The position numbers were made by a program, and so were the translations under genes. Under the pieces are notes generated by a model. The model saw only the letters and a program-made list of their open reading frames with translations. It was not told the DNA's origin and searched no databases. Of a stretch of 64,000 nucleotides of DNA, positions 1-8,606 are shown in pieces (positions within the stretch are counted from its first letter, which is position 1; each line of letters opens with the position of its first letter). Source of the stretch: Blastomonas fulva. Its GTDB lineage: Bacteria; Pseudomonadota; Alphaproteobacteria; Sphingomonadales; Sphingomonadaceae. The stretch is taken from positions 1,175,001 through 1,239,000 of the forward strand of contig NZ_CP020083.1 in NCBI RefSeq assembly GCF_003431825.1, in the 5' to 3' direction.

Positions 1-1
1 T

Positions 2-772
2 CCGCACGCGCTGGGGCTCTATGCCGAGGCGCTGTTCCTGGCGCAGATGTTCTCCGCCAAGGTGATTCCCCCGCTCAACGAGGTTGCCTTCCCCGCTTAT
101 GCCCGGCTGCAGGCGGAACCTGCGCGGCTGCAGGCGGCGTTCCTCAAGGCGATTGCGCTGATCATGCTGATCAGTTGCCCGGTCTATGCCGGGCTGGCGG
201 TCACCGCGCCCGAGGCGGTCTACACATTGTTCGGCGCAAAATGGCTGGAGATGGTGCCGCTGGTCCAGCTGTTCGCGATCGCGATGCCGTTCATGACGCT
301 GCACGTGCTGATGGCGCCCGCAGTCAATGCGCTGGGCCACCCGCGGATCACGGTGCGCTGCTCGGCCTTTGGGGCGGTGGTGATGCCGCTGATGTTCCTG
401 GTCGGCGTGCAGTTCGGCGTGAACGGGCTGGCGATGGGCTGGGTGATCGGCATGCCGCTCGTGCTCGCCTTTACATTGTGGCAGTCCTGCCCGGTGATCG
501 GGGTGCGGGTGCGCGATGTGCTGATCGCGTGCGCGCCCGGGGTCGGCGCCGCGGCGGCGATGGCGGCCCTGGTGTGGACGATGCGGGTGGGCCTGGCAGG
601 CGCGCTCGACAGCAATCTGGGCGAGGTGATGGCGCGGCTGGCGCTGCTCGCTGGGCTTGGCGCGCTCAGCTATGTGCTGCTGCTGCGGATGCTGGCCCCG
701 CAGATGCTGCGCGATGCCATCGGCCTGCTGCGCCGCCAGCCCCCGCCTCTGGAAGAGCCGGTCGCCGCCTGA
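2..772 (+). CDS. polysaccharide flippase (Wzx/MOP family), C-terminal part
   Basis: This is the 3' part (256 codons) of a lipid-linked oligosaccharide flippase. The reading frame is open to the window edge, so the N-terminal half lies outside. The visible part has about six hydrophobic helices and the pattern typical of Polysacc_synt_3/MVF-like exporters (VIPPLNEVAFPAYARLQ, then a gap and a helix around LFGAKWLEMVPLVQLFAI). Such proteins move undecaprenyl-linked repeat units across the inner membrane for capsule, O-antigen or exopolysaccharide assembly. A phosphotyrosine phosphatase follows convergently, a common partner in exopolysaccharide loci. The family is clear; the polysaccharide is unknown. 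Confidence 0.8.
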   Translation, partial: PHALGLYAEALFLAQMFSAKVIPPLNEVAFPAYARLQAEPARLQAAFLKAIALIMLISCPVYAGLAVTAPEAVYTLFGAKWLEMVPLVQLFAIAMPFMTLHVLMAPAVNALGHPRITVRCSAFGAVVMPLMFLVGVQFGVNGLAMGWVIGMPLVLAFTLWQSCPVIGVRVRDVLIACAPGVGAAAAMAALVWTMRVGLAGALDSNLGEVMARLALLAGLGALSYVLLLRMLAPQMLRDAIGLLRRQPPPLEEPVAA

Positions 773-778
773 CGCGGA

Positions 779-1255
779 TCAGCCTGCCGCACCGAAATGC
801 CGCAGCACCGCGTGAGCGATCGCCTGCGCGTCGGCCCAGGTCGCATCGAACCCGCGCGCATCGCCATAATAGGGGTCTGCCACCGCCTGCCCCGTCCGTC
901 CCTCGACCAGATCGAGCGCCAGCCGCACATCGGCGCGGTGCGCGCGCGGAGCAATGGCGTGCAGCCCGGCCAGATTGTCGTGATCCATCGCCAGGATCAG
1001 GTCGAACCGGGTGAAATCATCCACCCGCACCTGCCGCGCGCGCAATCCGGCAATATCGACGCCATGCCGCGCGGCCACCGCGATCGCGCGCTTGTCGGGC
1101 GCATCGCCGGCGTGCCAGCCGCCGGTCCCTGCCGAATCGACCGTCCAGCCAAGTCCGCGCCGCGCGACCTCGTGGCGCAGCGCGCCGTCTGCCAGCGGCG
1201 ACCGGCAGATGTTGCCCAGGCACACGAAAACGATCGCGGGCAGTCGTTCAGCCAT
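779..1255 (-). CDS. low molecular weight protein-tyrosine phosphatase
   Basis: A 158-residue cytoplasmic phosphatase of the LMW-PTP (Wzb/Etp) family. The P-loop CLGNICRS starts at Cys12, with Arg18 completing the C(X)5R motif. The general-acid loop DPYY has Asp127. The ATG at 1255 puts the P-loop 12 residues from the N-terminus, which is normal for the family; longer in-frame starts would add a non-homologous leader. It ends 6 bp from the convergent flippase gene. In exopolysaccharide systems these enzymes dephosphorylate the BY-kinase that controls chain length, so a role in polysaccharide export is plausible. Arsenate-reductase-like function is less likely given the neighbours. Confidence 0.88.
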   Translation of the reverse strand: MAERLPAIVFVCLGNICRSPLADGALRHEVARRGLGWTVDSAGTGGWHAGDAPDKRAIAVAARHGVDIAGLRARQVRVDDFTRFDLILAMDHDNLAGLHAIAPRAHRADVRLALDLVEGRTGQAVADPYYGDARGFDATWADAQAIAHAVLRHFGAAG

Positions 1256-1380
1256 GGCACGGTCTCTTTCCTCAAGGCGCAGCGGCGCTCCGTCGCACGC
1301 GCCCGATAGGCGCTTGCACGAACCCGTCGCTCTGCTAGCCAAGGTGCGGGACAAGAACAAGCAATGGGAGATGCGGCCAC

Positions 1381-3012
1381 GTGACGGGAACAATCGGTAC
1401 TCTGGACACCCCAAACCCGGATCATCCGGCAGCCCCGGCGGATGTGCCCCCGTCCGCCGCAACCCACGCATCGCCTTATGCCTGGTATGGCCTTGGCATC
1501 CTGTTTCTCGTCTATGTGCTCAACTTCATCGACCGGCAGATCATCACCATCCTGGCCCCCGACATCAAGGCGGACCTGGGCCTGGACGATGCCGATATCG
1601 GCTTCCTCTATGGCACCGCCTTTGCGGTGTTCTACGCCCTGTTCGGCATTCCGCTCGGGCGACTGGCGGACAGCTGGCACCGGGTGCGGTTGCTGACCCT
1701 GGGGCTGGCGGTGTGGTCGGCGATGACCGCGCTATCGGGCTTTGCCAAGAACGGCACGATGCTGGGTCTGGCGCGGATGGGCGTGGGCGTGGGCGAGGCG
1801 ACCGCGAGCCCGTCTGCCTATTCGCTGATCTCGGACATGTTCCCCAAGCGCATGCGCGGCACCGCGCTCGCGATCTATTCGGCGGGGCTGTATTTCGGCG
1901 GCGGCATCTCGCTGATGATCGGCGGCTTCATCGTCGCAGGCTGGAACAACGCCTATCCCGGCGGCGGCCCGATGGGGCTGGTCGGATGGCAGGCTGCGTT
2001 CCTTGCGGTGGGCGTCCCCGGGCTGCTCCTCGCGGCCTGGGTCGCGACATTGCGCGAGCCGGTGCGCGGTCTGGTCGATGGCCTGCCTACCCCTCCGGCA
2101 GCAGATCCGTTCCGCGGCTTTCTGCAGGAGCTGTTCGCGGTGATCCCGCCGTTCACGCTGATTTCCGCAGCACAGCGCGGCGCTGCAGCGCTGGCCACCA
2201 ACGTGGCGGCCATCGCCATCATCGCGTTCGCCGCCTCCGGGCTGATCTGGCTGACCGGAGCGACGCTGCAATGGATCTGCATCGGCGTCGGCTATTATGC
2301 CGTCTTCTCCTGGGCCTCCTCGCTCAGGCGACGCGATTCGGCCACCTTTGCGCTGATCTGGGGATCGCCCGCATTTCTCTACACCATCCTGGGCTATGGC
2401 TGCGTCGCCTTCCTGTCTTATGCCTCGACCGCATTCGGCCCCAGCTATGCGGCGCAGGTGCTCGGCGAATCGACCGCGCGGATCGGCTTCTGGCTCGGCG
2501 GCGGCGGCGCGGCGGGTGGCTTCCTTGGGGTGATCATGGGCGGACGGATGTCCGACTGGCTGCGGGCGCGGCATGAATCGGGGCGGATCATGGTCATCGC
2601 CTTCGGCCTGCTCACGCCGGTCATTCCGATCTACCTGGCCTTCACCACGGCTTCCGATCCTGCATCGGATATGGATTTCGTGCGCTTTGCCATCTTCGCC
2701 TCGCTCGCCAACATGTTTGCAAGCTCGGCACTGGGGGCAGCGGCTGCAACCACGCAGGATCTGGTGATGCCGCGGATGCGCGGCACCGCGACCGCGACCT
2801 TCTTCCTCGCAACCACCCTGTTCGGGCTGGCGCTCGGGCCCTATCTTGCCGGGCAGATGTCGGTGGTCACCGGCAGCCTGTCGACGGGCGTGCTGTCGAT
2901 CCTGGTGATCGTGCCTGCGGGGATCGCGCTGCTGCTTGCCGCCTATCGCAGCGTGCCGCTGGCCGAACGCACCGTGGTCGAACGCGCGCGCGCGGCTGGC
3001 GAGGATGTCTGA
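1381..3012 (+). CDS. MFS transporter, spinster-like
   Basis: A 543-residue inner-membrane carrier of the major facilitator superfamily. After a Pro/Ala-rich cytosolic leader of about 30 residues come 12 predicted helices. The first loop reads FIDRQIITILAP and the loop after helix 2 reads GRLADSWHR, the MFS signature A form found in spinster-like (Spns) transporters common in sphingomonads. The start is GTG, with a GGGAGA stretch just upstream. It stands alone, convergent with the catalase gene and separated from it by a hairpin. The substrate cannot be inferred. No member of the palindromic operator family lies in front of it, so it probably belongs to the flank rather than the regulon. Confidence 0.82.
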   Translation: MTGTIGTLDTPNPDHPAAPADVPPSAATHASPYAWYGLGILFLVYVLNFIDRQIITILAPDIKADLGLDDADIGFLYGTAFAVFYALFGIPLGRLADSWHRVRLLTLGLAVWSAMTALSGFAKNGTMLGLARMGVGVGEATASPSAYSLISDMFPKRMRGTALAIYSAGLYFGGGISLMIGGFIVAGWNNAYPGGGPMGLVGWQAAFLAVGVPGLLLAAWVATLREPVRGLVDGLPTPPAADPFRGFLQELFAVIPPFTLISAAQRGAAALATNVAAIAIIAFAASGLIWLTGATLQWICIGVGYYAVFSWASSLRRRDSATFALIWGSPAFLYTILGYGCVAFLSYASTAFGPSYAAQVLGESTARIGFWLGGGGAAGGFLGVIMGGRMSDWLRARHESGRIMVIAFGLLTPVIPIYLAFTTASDPASDMDFVRFAIFASLANMFASSALGAAAATTQDLVMPRMRGTATATFFLATTLFGLALGPYLAGQMSVVTGSLSTGVLSILVIVPAGIALLLAAYRSVPLAERTVVERARAAGEDV

Positions 3013-3017
3013 TAGAA

Positions 3018-3050
3018 AATCCGGGCGATGCCGCTGGCACCGCCCGGATC
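3018..3050 (-). terminator. intrinsic terminator of the catalase gene
   Basis: A 9-bp perfect stem, ATCCGGGCG (3019-3027) pairing with CGCCCGGAT (3041-3049), with a 13-nt loop. It lies between the convergent MFS and catalase stop codons. Read on the minus strand the stem is followed by TTTTCTAT, a fair U-tract, so it would mainly terminate the catalase transcript. On the plus strand there is no T-run. Confidence 0.6.
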
Positions 3051-3073
3051 GGGATAAGTCAGGTTAAGGTGAA

Positions 3074-5152
3074 TCAGGCGAGCATGCGCACGCCAGGTTC
3101 GCGGTCGTAAAAGCGCGTTGCTGCGGCCTTGATGAAATCGTCGCCAGTGCCGGTGACGCCCGCATCGGGTTCGACGCCTGCCTTGTCGAGCAACGGCTTG
3201 GCCGCCTTGGAATGCCCGATCGCCTTGAGGTGGCCAAAGGCATCCATCGCGAACTGCACAGCAGCGCCTTCCTTGAGCAGCATCTTGGTGCCGTCGTCCG
3301 AGAGCACGATCGCCACCGCATCGAACAGCTGGCTGGGGCTTCCGGCGAGCTGGCCGTCGGCCTTGCGCAGCTTGCCGTCGGAAAGCTTCGCCCCGCCCAC
3401 CTTGGGCGCGACGACGAACACGATGGCTCCGGCGTTTTCGATGGCCTTGGTCAGCGTGTCGAGTTCGCCTGCATCGGTACCGTCGGCGATCAGCACGCCA
3501 ACCTTGCGGCCCTTGAGCGTCGCTTTCATGTTCTTGTGGATCGACAGCTTGTCCGAAGGCTTCATGTCGACCGGCTTGCGCGCAGCTTCCGCCTTGGCAG
3601 GAAGCTCGATGTTCAGGCCATCGGCGACGCGCTTGGCCAGATCCTCGTCCACGTTGCGCAGATTGGCGACCATGCGCGCGGGCACCTGATCAAGATCAGC
3701 GACCTTCGACAGCTCGAACACGAACGACGAGGCGATATGCGCCTGTTCATTCTCGGTCTGTGAGCGATAGAACAGCCGTGCCTGGCTGTAATGATCGGCA
3801 AACAGCTCGGCGCGTACGCGCAGCTTGTCGCCCTGCTCGTCCGGCCCGCTGGCGAGATTGGTGGTGGCAAAGCCCTTGGCGGCGCTTTCGCGCGGCCCTG
3901 CTTCCTCGCCATGCTCGGCAAGCGAGTTGGGCTCGTAATTGGCGCGGCCCTTGGGGACCATGGTCTGCATCATGCCATCGCGCTGGAAATTGCCGAACGG
4001 GCAGCGCGGGGCGTTGACAGGGATCTGGTGGAAGTTGGTCGTGCCCAGACGCGACTTCTGCGTATCGAGATAGCTGAACAGACGGCCCTGCAGCAGCGGA
4101 TCGTTCGAGAAATCGATTCCCGGAACGATGTTGGTCGGCAGGAAGGCGACCTGCTCCGTCTCGGCGAAGAAATTGTCGACGTTGCGGTTGAGCGTCATCG
4201 TACCGATGATCCGCACCGGCACATCCTCTTCGGGGATGAGCTTGGTGGCATCGAGAACGTCATAGGGCTGCGCATCGGCGAATTCCTGGTCGAACACCTG
4301 GATGCCGAGCTCCCATTCGGGAAAGTCGCCGCCGTCGATGGCTTCGAACAGATCGCGGCGGTGATAGTCGTTGTCCGCCGCCTGCAGCTTCAGCGCCTCG
4401 TCCCAGATCGTCGACTGGATGCCGAGCTTGGGCTTCCAGTGGAACTTGACGAAGCTCGCCTTGCCAGCGGCATTGACCATCTTGAAGGTGTGGACGCCGA
4501 AGCCTTCGATCATGCGAAGCGAGCGCGGCAGGGTGCGGTCGGACATCGCCCACATCAGCATATGGGTCGATTCGGGCATCAGCGACGCCCAGTCCCAGAA
4601 GGTGTCGTGCGCGCTGCCCGCCTGCGGATAGCCGCGATCGGCCTCCATCTTCACTGCATGCACCAGATCGGGGAACTTGATCGCGTCCTGGATGAAGAAC
4701 ACCGGGATGTTGTTGCCGACGAGATCCCAGTTGCCCTCACGGGTGTAGAACTTGACCGCAAAGCCGCGGACGTCGCGCGGGGTATCGACCGATCCGGCGC
4801 CGCCCGCCACGGTGGAAAAGCGCACGAACACCTCGGTCTTCTCGCCCTTGGTGAAGACGGCCGCGCGGGTCAGGTCGGAAATGTCGTCGGTCGCCTCGAA
4901 CACGCCGTGCGCGCCGGTGCCGCGTGCATGGACGATGCGCTCGGGGATACGCTCGTGGTCGAAATGGAAGATCTTTTCGCGCAGCACGAAATCCTCGAGC
5001 AGCGTGGGGCCGCGCGCGCCGGACTTCAGGCTGTTCTGGTTGTCGGATATCGGCATGCCATGGTTGGTGGTAAGCACGCGGGTGTCGCCGCTCGCCTGCT
5101 GATGGGTTTCGCCGCCCTGGCCGGTGGTCGTTTCGTGCGCGGATTTTGTCAT
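3074..5152 (-). CDS. katE: large-subunit catalase (HPII/KatE type)
   Basis: A 692-residue monofunctional haem catalase that splits H2O2 to water and O2. The catalytic His75 lies in the [10 protein letters not shown] motif, the active-site Asn in the block [15 protein letters not shown], and the haem-ligand Tyr in [14 protein letters not shown]. The extra C-terminal domain of about 150 residues (from about [19 protein letters not shown]) is the DJ-1/class I amidotransferase-like domain found only in large-subunit catalases. The ATG at 5152 is chosen because AGGAG sits 7 bp upstream and the N-terminal tail matches family length. It is a single gene in its own transcription unit, without a member of the operator family in front. 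Confidence 0.95.
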   Translation of the reverse strand: MTKSAHETTTGQGGETHQQASGDTRVLTTNHGMPISDNQNSLKSGARGPTLLEDFVLREKIFHFDHERIPERIVHARGTGAHGVFEATDDISDLTRAAVFTKGEKTEVFVRFSTVAGGAGSVDTPRDVRGFAVKFYTREGNWDLVGNNIPVFFIQDAIKFPDLVHAVKMEADRGYPQAGSAHDTFWDWASLMPESTHMLMWAMSDRTLPRSLRMIEGFGVHTFKMVNAAGKASFVKFHWKPKLGIQSTIWDEALKLQAADNDYHRRDLFEAIDGGDFPEWELGIQVFDQEFADAQPYDVLDATKLIPEEDVPVRIIGTMTLNRNVDNFFAETEQVAFLPTNIVPGIDFSNDPLLQGRLFSYLDTQKSRLGTTNFHQIPVNAPRCPFGNFQRDGMMQTMVPKGRANYEPNSLAEHGEEAGPRESAAKGFATTNLASGPDEQGDKLRVRAELFADHYSQARLFYRSQTENEQAHIASSFVFELSKVADLDQVPARMVANLRNVDEDLAKRVADGLNIELPAKAEAARKPVDMKPSDKLSIHKNMKATLKGRKVGVLIADGTDAGELDTLTKAIENAGAIVFVVAPKVGGAKLSDGKLRKADGQLAGSPSQLFDAVAIVLSDDGTKMLLKEGAAVQFAMDAFGHLKAIGHSKAAKPLLDKAGVEPDAGVTGTGDDFIKAAATRFYDREPGVRMLA

Positions 5153-5304
5153 GCGTAGCTCCTGCTGATCATCGATCAACGCACGGATTACAGGGCCATG
5201 GGGGCCTTTCAGGTCGCGCGCCAACCAGGCGCACTCGCGCCGTTGCGCCACCTACGCGCCGGTGCGGCAATGCGATGCATGGGGCAGAAGAGAATCTGGC
5301 GCGG

Positions 5305-5907
5305 TTATTTGAGGATCTGGTTCATCTCGATCAACGTGCCATCGGGGTCGAAGAAGTTGCACCCGCGCACCCGGATCACCGGACCGCCATTGCGCCCCGG
5401 ATATTCCTGCATCCTGGGCGGCGCGGTCATGGTGACGCCCCGGATTTTGGCAGCGGCGGCGCAGCGGCCATCGACATCATCGGTGTTCATCACGATCACC
5501 GTGCCGCCCGGCCCCATGCGTTTGGGATAAGGCCCCGGATCGGGCAGCGGCGGACTGACCCACTGCATCAGCCCGATCCAGCCGATGAACGGATCGTTCG
5601 AATTGAGCAGCACCAGCCGCGCCTTGGCCCCCGGCTCGCCTGCGGGCAGCGCAACGCCGCTGGTCTCGACGACGGTATCGTAATTGACCTGCAGGCCGAC
5701 GACATCGCGGTACAGCCTCAGCGAGGTTTCCATGTCGCGCACGATCAGCGTGACACGGCGGATATCGGTGGGCAGCCGCTGCGCGGGCGCTTCGACTCCT
5801 GGAGACCTGGGGGGCGAGGCGGTCGCGGGCTTGTCCTGCGCGTGGGCGGTGCAGGCGCAGAGGGCCATCGGCACCATCACGATCCACAGATTGTTGTAGC
5901 CCATCAT
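5305..5907 (-). CDS. exported VOC/glyoxalase-fold protein
   Basis: A 200-residue protein starting with a hydrophobic segment and ending the signal with CACTAHAQ, so it is probably periplasmic. The rest is one vicinal-oxygen-chelate module: RRVTLIVRDMETSLRLYRDVVGL at the start and FFDPDGTLIEMNQ at the end, the latter carrying the usual metal-ligand Glu. Its ATG overlaps the stop of the upstream CoA-transferase gene (ATGA), so it is the last gene of the minus-strand operon that begins at 12060. A periplasmic VOC protein in a catabolic operon may bind or isomerise the substrate; the reaction is unknown. Confidence 0.72.
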   Translation of the reverse strand: MMGYNNLWIVMVPMALCACTAHAQDKPATASPPRSPGVEAPAQRLPTDIRRVTLIVRDMETSLRLYRDVVGLQVNYDTVVETSGVALPAGEPGAKARLVLLNSNDPFIGWIGLMQWVSPPLPDPGPYPKRMGPGGTVIVMNTDDVDGRCAAAAKIRGVTMTAPPRMQEYPGRNGGPVIRVRGCNFFDPDGTLIEMNQILK

Positions 5908-7091
5908 CCCTGTCCTTCCACCGCGCCGCTTGCCAGCAGCGCCTCGATCCTCGCCTCGTCATAACCCAGCCCCGCCAGCACGCTCTTCGTATCCGCGCCC
6001 GCCTCCGGTAGCGCCGCATGCGCATGGGGGCGCGCGCCGTTCATCTCGATCGGCAGCGTCGGCAGCATCGTGGTCTTCCCGTCGCTCAAGGTCACCGGCT
6101 CGAGCCCGCCGCTGGCGAGCAGGTGCGGATCGTCGAACATGTCCTCGGGCCGTCCGATCGGCGCGAACGGCAGGCCCGTGCCTTCGAGCCTGGCGATCAG
6201 ATCGTCGCGCTTCCACGTCTGCACGAGCGCGCGGATTTGCGGCATGATCCGGTCGCGCGCCAGCACCCGCGCGGTGTTTTCGCGGATGCTCTCATCCGCC
6301 CACAGATCGTCGAGCCCGAACAGCGCGCAGAACTTTTCCCACAAGGCATCTGTGACCACGCCGATGAAGATCGGCTTGTCGTCGGCGGTCTCGAACACGT
6401 CGTAGATCGCCCAGGCGCTGATCCGCGCGGGCATCGGCGCCGCCGGTTTGCCGGTCACCGCAAGCTGCGCCATGTGCTGGCCGATCAGGTAGATGGTGGT
6501 CTCGAACAGCGAGCTTTGTACCTTCTGCCCCCGTCCCGTGCGATGGCGCTCCTCGACCGCGGCGAGGATCGCGATCACCCCGAACATGCCGCCGGTGACA
6601 TCGATGACGCTCGACCCCGCGCGCAAGGGGCGTCCGGGCGGTCCGGTCATATAGGCAAGGCCCCCCATCATCTGCGCGACCTCGTCGAGCGCAGTGCGCT
6701 CCTCATAGGGTCCGGGGAGAAAGCCCTTCTCGCTGCAAAAGATCAGCCGCGGGTTGCTGGCAGCGAGCGCCTCATAGCCAAGCCCCAGCCGGTCCATTGC
6801 CCCGGGGCGGTAGTTTTCGATCAGGATATCGGCACCAGCGGCCAGATCGCGCGCCACCGCCAGCCCGTCGGGCGACTTGAGGTCGAGGCAGATGCTCGCC
6901 TTGTGGCGGTTGTACATCGGGAAATAGCCCGCGCCCGATCCGATCAGCTTGCGTGTACGGTCGCCACCGATCGGCTCTACCCGCACCACCTCGGCGCCCA
7001 GCGAGGCGAGGATCGCGCCCACAGCCGGGCCCATCACCATATGCGTGAACTCGACGACCTTGAGGTTCTTGAGCGGTTGCGGACCGGTCAT
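5904..7091 (-). CDS. CaiB/BaiF family CoA transferase
   Basis: A 395-residue class III CoA transferase. The N-terminus (LKVVEFTHMVMGPAVGAILASLGAEVVRVEP) and the catalytic Asp in SSVIDVTGGMFG are typical. It moves CoA between acyl-CoA and a free acid through an aspartyl-CoA anhydride. It overlaps the HMG-CoA-lyase-like gene upstream by 4 bp and the VOC gene downstream by 4 bp, so all three are translated in step. Next to an aconitase-type hydratase and a lyase it probably activates a hydroxy-dicarboxylic acid as its CoA ester before cleavage. The family is certain; the substrate is inferred. Confidence 0.88.
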   Translation of the reverse strand: MTGPQPLKNLKVVEFTHMVMGPAVGAILASLGAEVVRVEPIGGDRTRKLIGSGAGYFPMYNRHKASICLDLKSPDGLAVARDLAAGADILIENYRPGAMDRLGLGYEALAASNPRLIFCSEKGFLPGPYEERTALDEVAQMMGGLAYMTGPPGRPLRAGSSVIDVTGGMFGVIAILAAVEERHRTGRGQKVQSSLFETTIYLIGQHMAQLAVTGKPAAPMPARISAWAIYDVFETADDKPIFIGVVTDALWEKFCALFGLDDLWADESIRENTARVLARDRIMPQIRALVQTWKRDDLIARLEGTGLPFAPIGRPEDMFDDPHLLASGGLEPVTLSDGKTTMLPTLPIEMNGARPHAHAALPEAGADTKSVLAGLGYDEARIEALLASGAVEGQG

Positions 7092-8005
7092 GCGGTTTGC
7101 CTTTCAAAACCCAGCGGCAGCCCCGCATCGGGGGTGAAGCCGTAGAGAGGTTCGCCCGGCAGTGCCTCGGCGAGGATGGCGCGCACCGCGAGCAGCGCGT
7201 CGAGATCGATGCCGGTATCCACCCCCATCGCCTCGAGCATGAACACCAGGTCTTCGGTGACGATATTGCCCGAAGCGCCGGGCGCGAAAGGACAGCCACC
7301 CAGCCCGCCGAGGGAGGAATCGAGCGTGGTGATTCCCTCGTCGAGCCCGGCAAGCGCATTGGCAAGCCCCAGCCCGCGCGTGTTATGCAGATGCAGCGTG
7401 GTCATCCGCTCCGCGCCGACCTCTGCCCTGACAGCGCGGACCAGCCGCCTGACCTGCGCCGGGTTGGCATAGCCGGTGGTATCCGAAAGGCTGAACTCCT
7501 GCGCGCCGGCCTCGGCCGCCGCGACCGCCAGCCGCACCACGGCGCCCTCGTCGACCGGGCCTTCCATCGTGCAGCCGAACGCGGTGGAAAGGCCGACCGC
7601 GAAATGCACGCCCCCTTCACGCGCCAGCACGGCGATCGCAGCGATCTCCTCGAGCATCTCAGCATGGCTCTTGCGCACATTCTTGAGGCTGTGTGTCTCG
7701 GACATCGAGAACGGGATCGAGATCGCATGCGCGCCCGCTTCCACCGCCCGCGCCGCGCCCTTGGCGTTGGGGACCAGCGCCACGACGTTGAGCCCGGGAA
7801 TGGTCCGCGCGTATGCCACGATCTCGGCGCTGTCGGCCATTTGCGGGAGCAGGCTGGGCGGCACGAAGCTGCCCACCTCGATCTCGCGCACGCCTGCGGC
7901 GGCTTCAGCCGCAATCCAGCGTTTCTTCGCCTCGGTCGGCATCACGCGGTCGATGCTCTGCAACCCGTCGCGCGGGCCGACCTCGCTGATCAGCACGTCA
8001 GGCAT
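7088..8005 (-). CDS. hydroxymethylglutaryl-CoA lyase family protein
   Basis: A 305-residue TIM-barrel lyase of the HMGL-like family. It has the DRE-type start EVGPRDGLQ (Arg12-Asp13), the HLHNTRGLGLAN metal-ligand block and the C-terminal signature GLGGCPFAPGASGN with the catalytic Cys. These enzymes cleave 3-hydroxy-3-methylglutaryl-CoA or related tertiary hydroxyacyl-CoAs such as citramalyl-CoA into acetyl-CoA plus a keto acid. The ATG at 8005 overlaps the LeuD-like gene by 8 bp and the stop overlaps the CoA-transferase start by 4 bp. Unlike in leucine degradation clusters, no isovaleryl-CoA or methylcrotonyl-CoA genes are next to it, so a different hydroxyacyl-CoA is likely. Confidence 0.86.
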   Translation of the reverse strand: MPDVLISEVGPRDGLQSIDRVMPTEAKKRWIAAEAAAGVREIEVGSFVPPSLLPQMADSAEIVAYARTIPGLNVVALVPNAKGAARAVEAGAHAISIPFSMSETHSLKNVRKSHAEMLEEIAAIAVLAREGGVHFAVGLSTAFGCTMEGPVDEGAVVRLAVAAAEAGAQEFSLSDTTGYANPAQVRRLVRAVRAEVGAERMTTLHLHNTRGLGLANALAGLDEGITTLDSSLGGLGGCPFAPGASGNIVTEDLVFMLEAMGVDTGIDLDALLAVRAILAEALPGEPLYGFTPDAGLPLGFERQTA

Positions 8006-8606
8006 GGTTCTGCTCCAGATAGACCCAGGGGCGCTGCGAACGGTCGCGCGCGTGGAACGCGGCGATCGCCGCGCGGTGTTTGAACGTGAGGTCGATGGCA
8101 TCGAGCCCTTCGAGCAGCATCGCCTTGGCCTCTCCGTCGATCTCGAAGTGGAAGGTCGCATCCCCGGCGCTGACCGCCTGCGCGGCGAGATCGACATGCA
8201 CCTGCTGCCCTGCGAGCGGTGCGATCACCTCGGCGGCCAGCACCACCGGGACGATGCCGTTGCGGATGCAGTTGCCGTGGAAGATCGGCGCAAAGCTGGG
8301 CGCGATGATGCAGCGGATGCCGTATTCGGCCAGCGCCCAGACGGCGTGCTCGCGGCTCGACCCGCAACCGAAGTTGCGTCCGCCCAGCAGCAGCGCGGCC
8401 ATGCTGTATTCAGGCTGGTTGAGCACGAAATCGGGGTTGGGGTTTCGCTCCGCATCGAGATAGCGCCAGCCCGCGAACAGCCCGCCCGCAAGCCCCGTCT
8501 TGCCGGTGCTCTTCATCTCGCGCGAGGGGATGATCGCGTCGGTATCGACATTGTCGCGCAGCAAAGGCGCGGCAATCGAGGTCAGCGTTGTGAAAGGTTC
8601 AGCCAT
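7998..8606 (-). CDS. aconitase-family hydratase, small (LeuD-like) subunit
   Basis: A 202-residue swivel-domain subunit of a 3-isopropylmalate dehydratase-type enzyme. It shows RDNVDTDAIIPSREMK near the N-terminus and the substrate-loop motif GGRNFGCGSSREHAVWAL. The ATG at 8606 is used because it overlaps the large-subunit stop by 8 bp and matches LeuD length; an upstream in-frame start adds only ten non-homologous residues. It pairs with the gene just upstream. Because it sits with a CoA transferase and an HMGL-type lyase, not with leuA or leuB, it may hydrate a methylated dicarboxylate (citraconate or maleate type) rather than make leucine. Confidence 0.85.
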   Translation of the reverse strand: MAEPFTTLTSIAAPLLRDNVDTDAIIPSREMKSTGKTGLAGGLFAGWRYLDAERNPNPDFVLNQPEYSMAALLLGGRNFGCGSSREHAVWALAEYGIRCIIAPSFAPIFHGNCIRNGIVPVVLAAEVIAPLAGQQVHVDLAAQAVSAGDATFHFEIDGEAKAMLLEGLDAIDLTFKHRAAIAAFHARDRSQRPWVYLEQNHA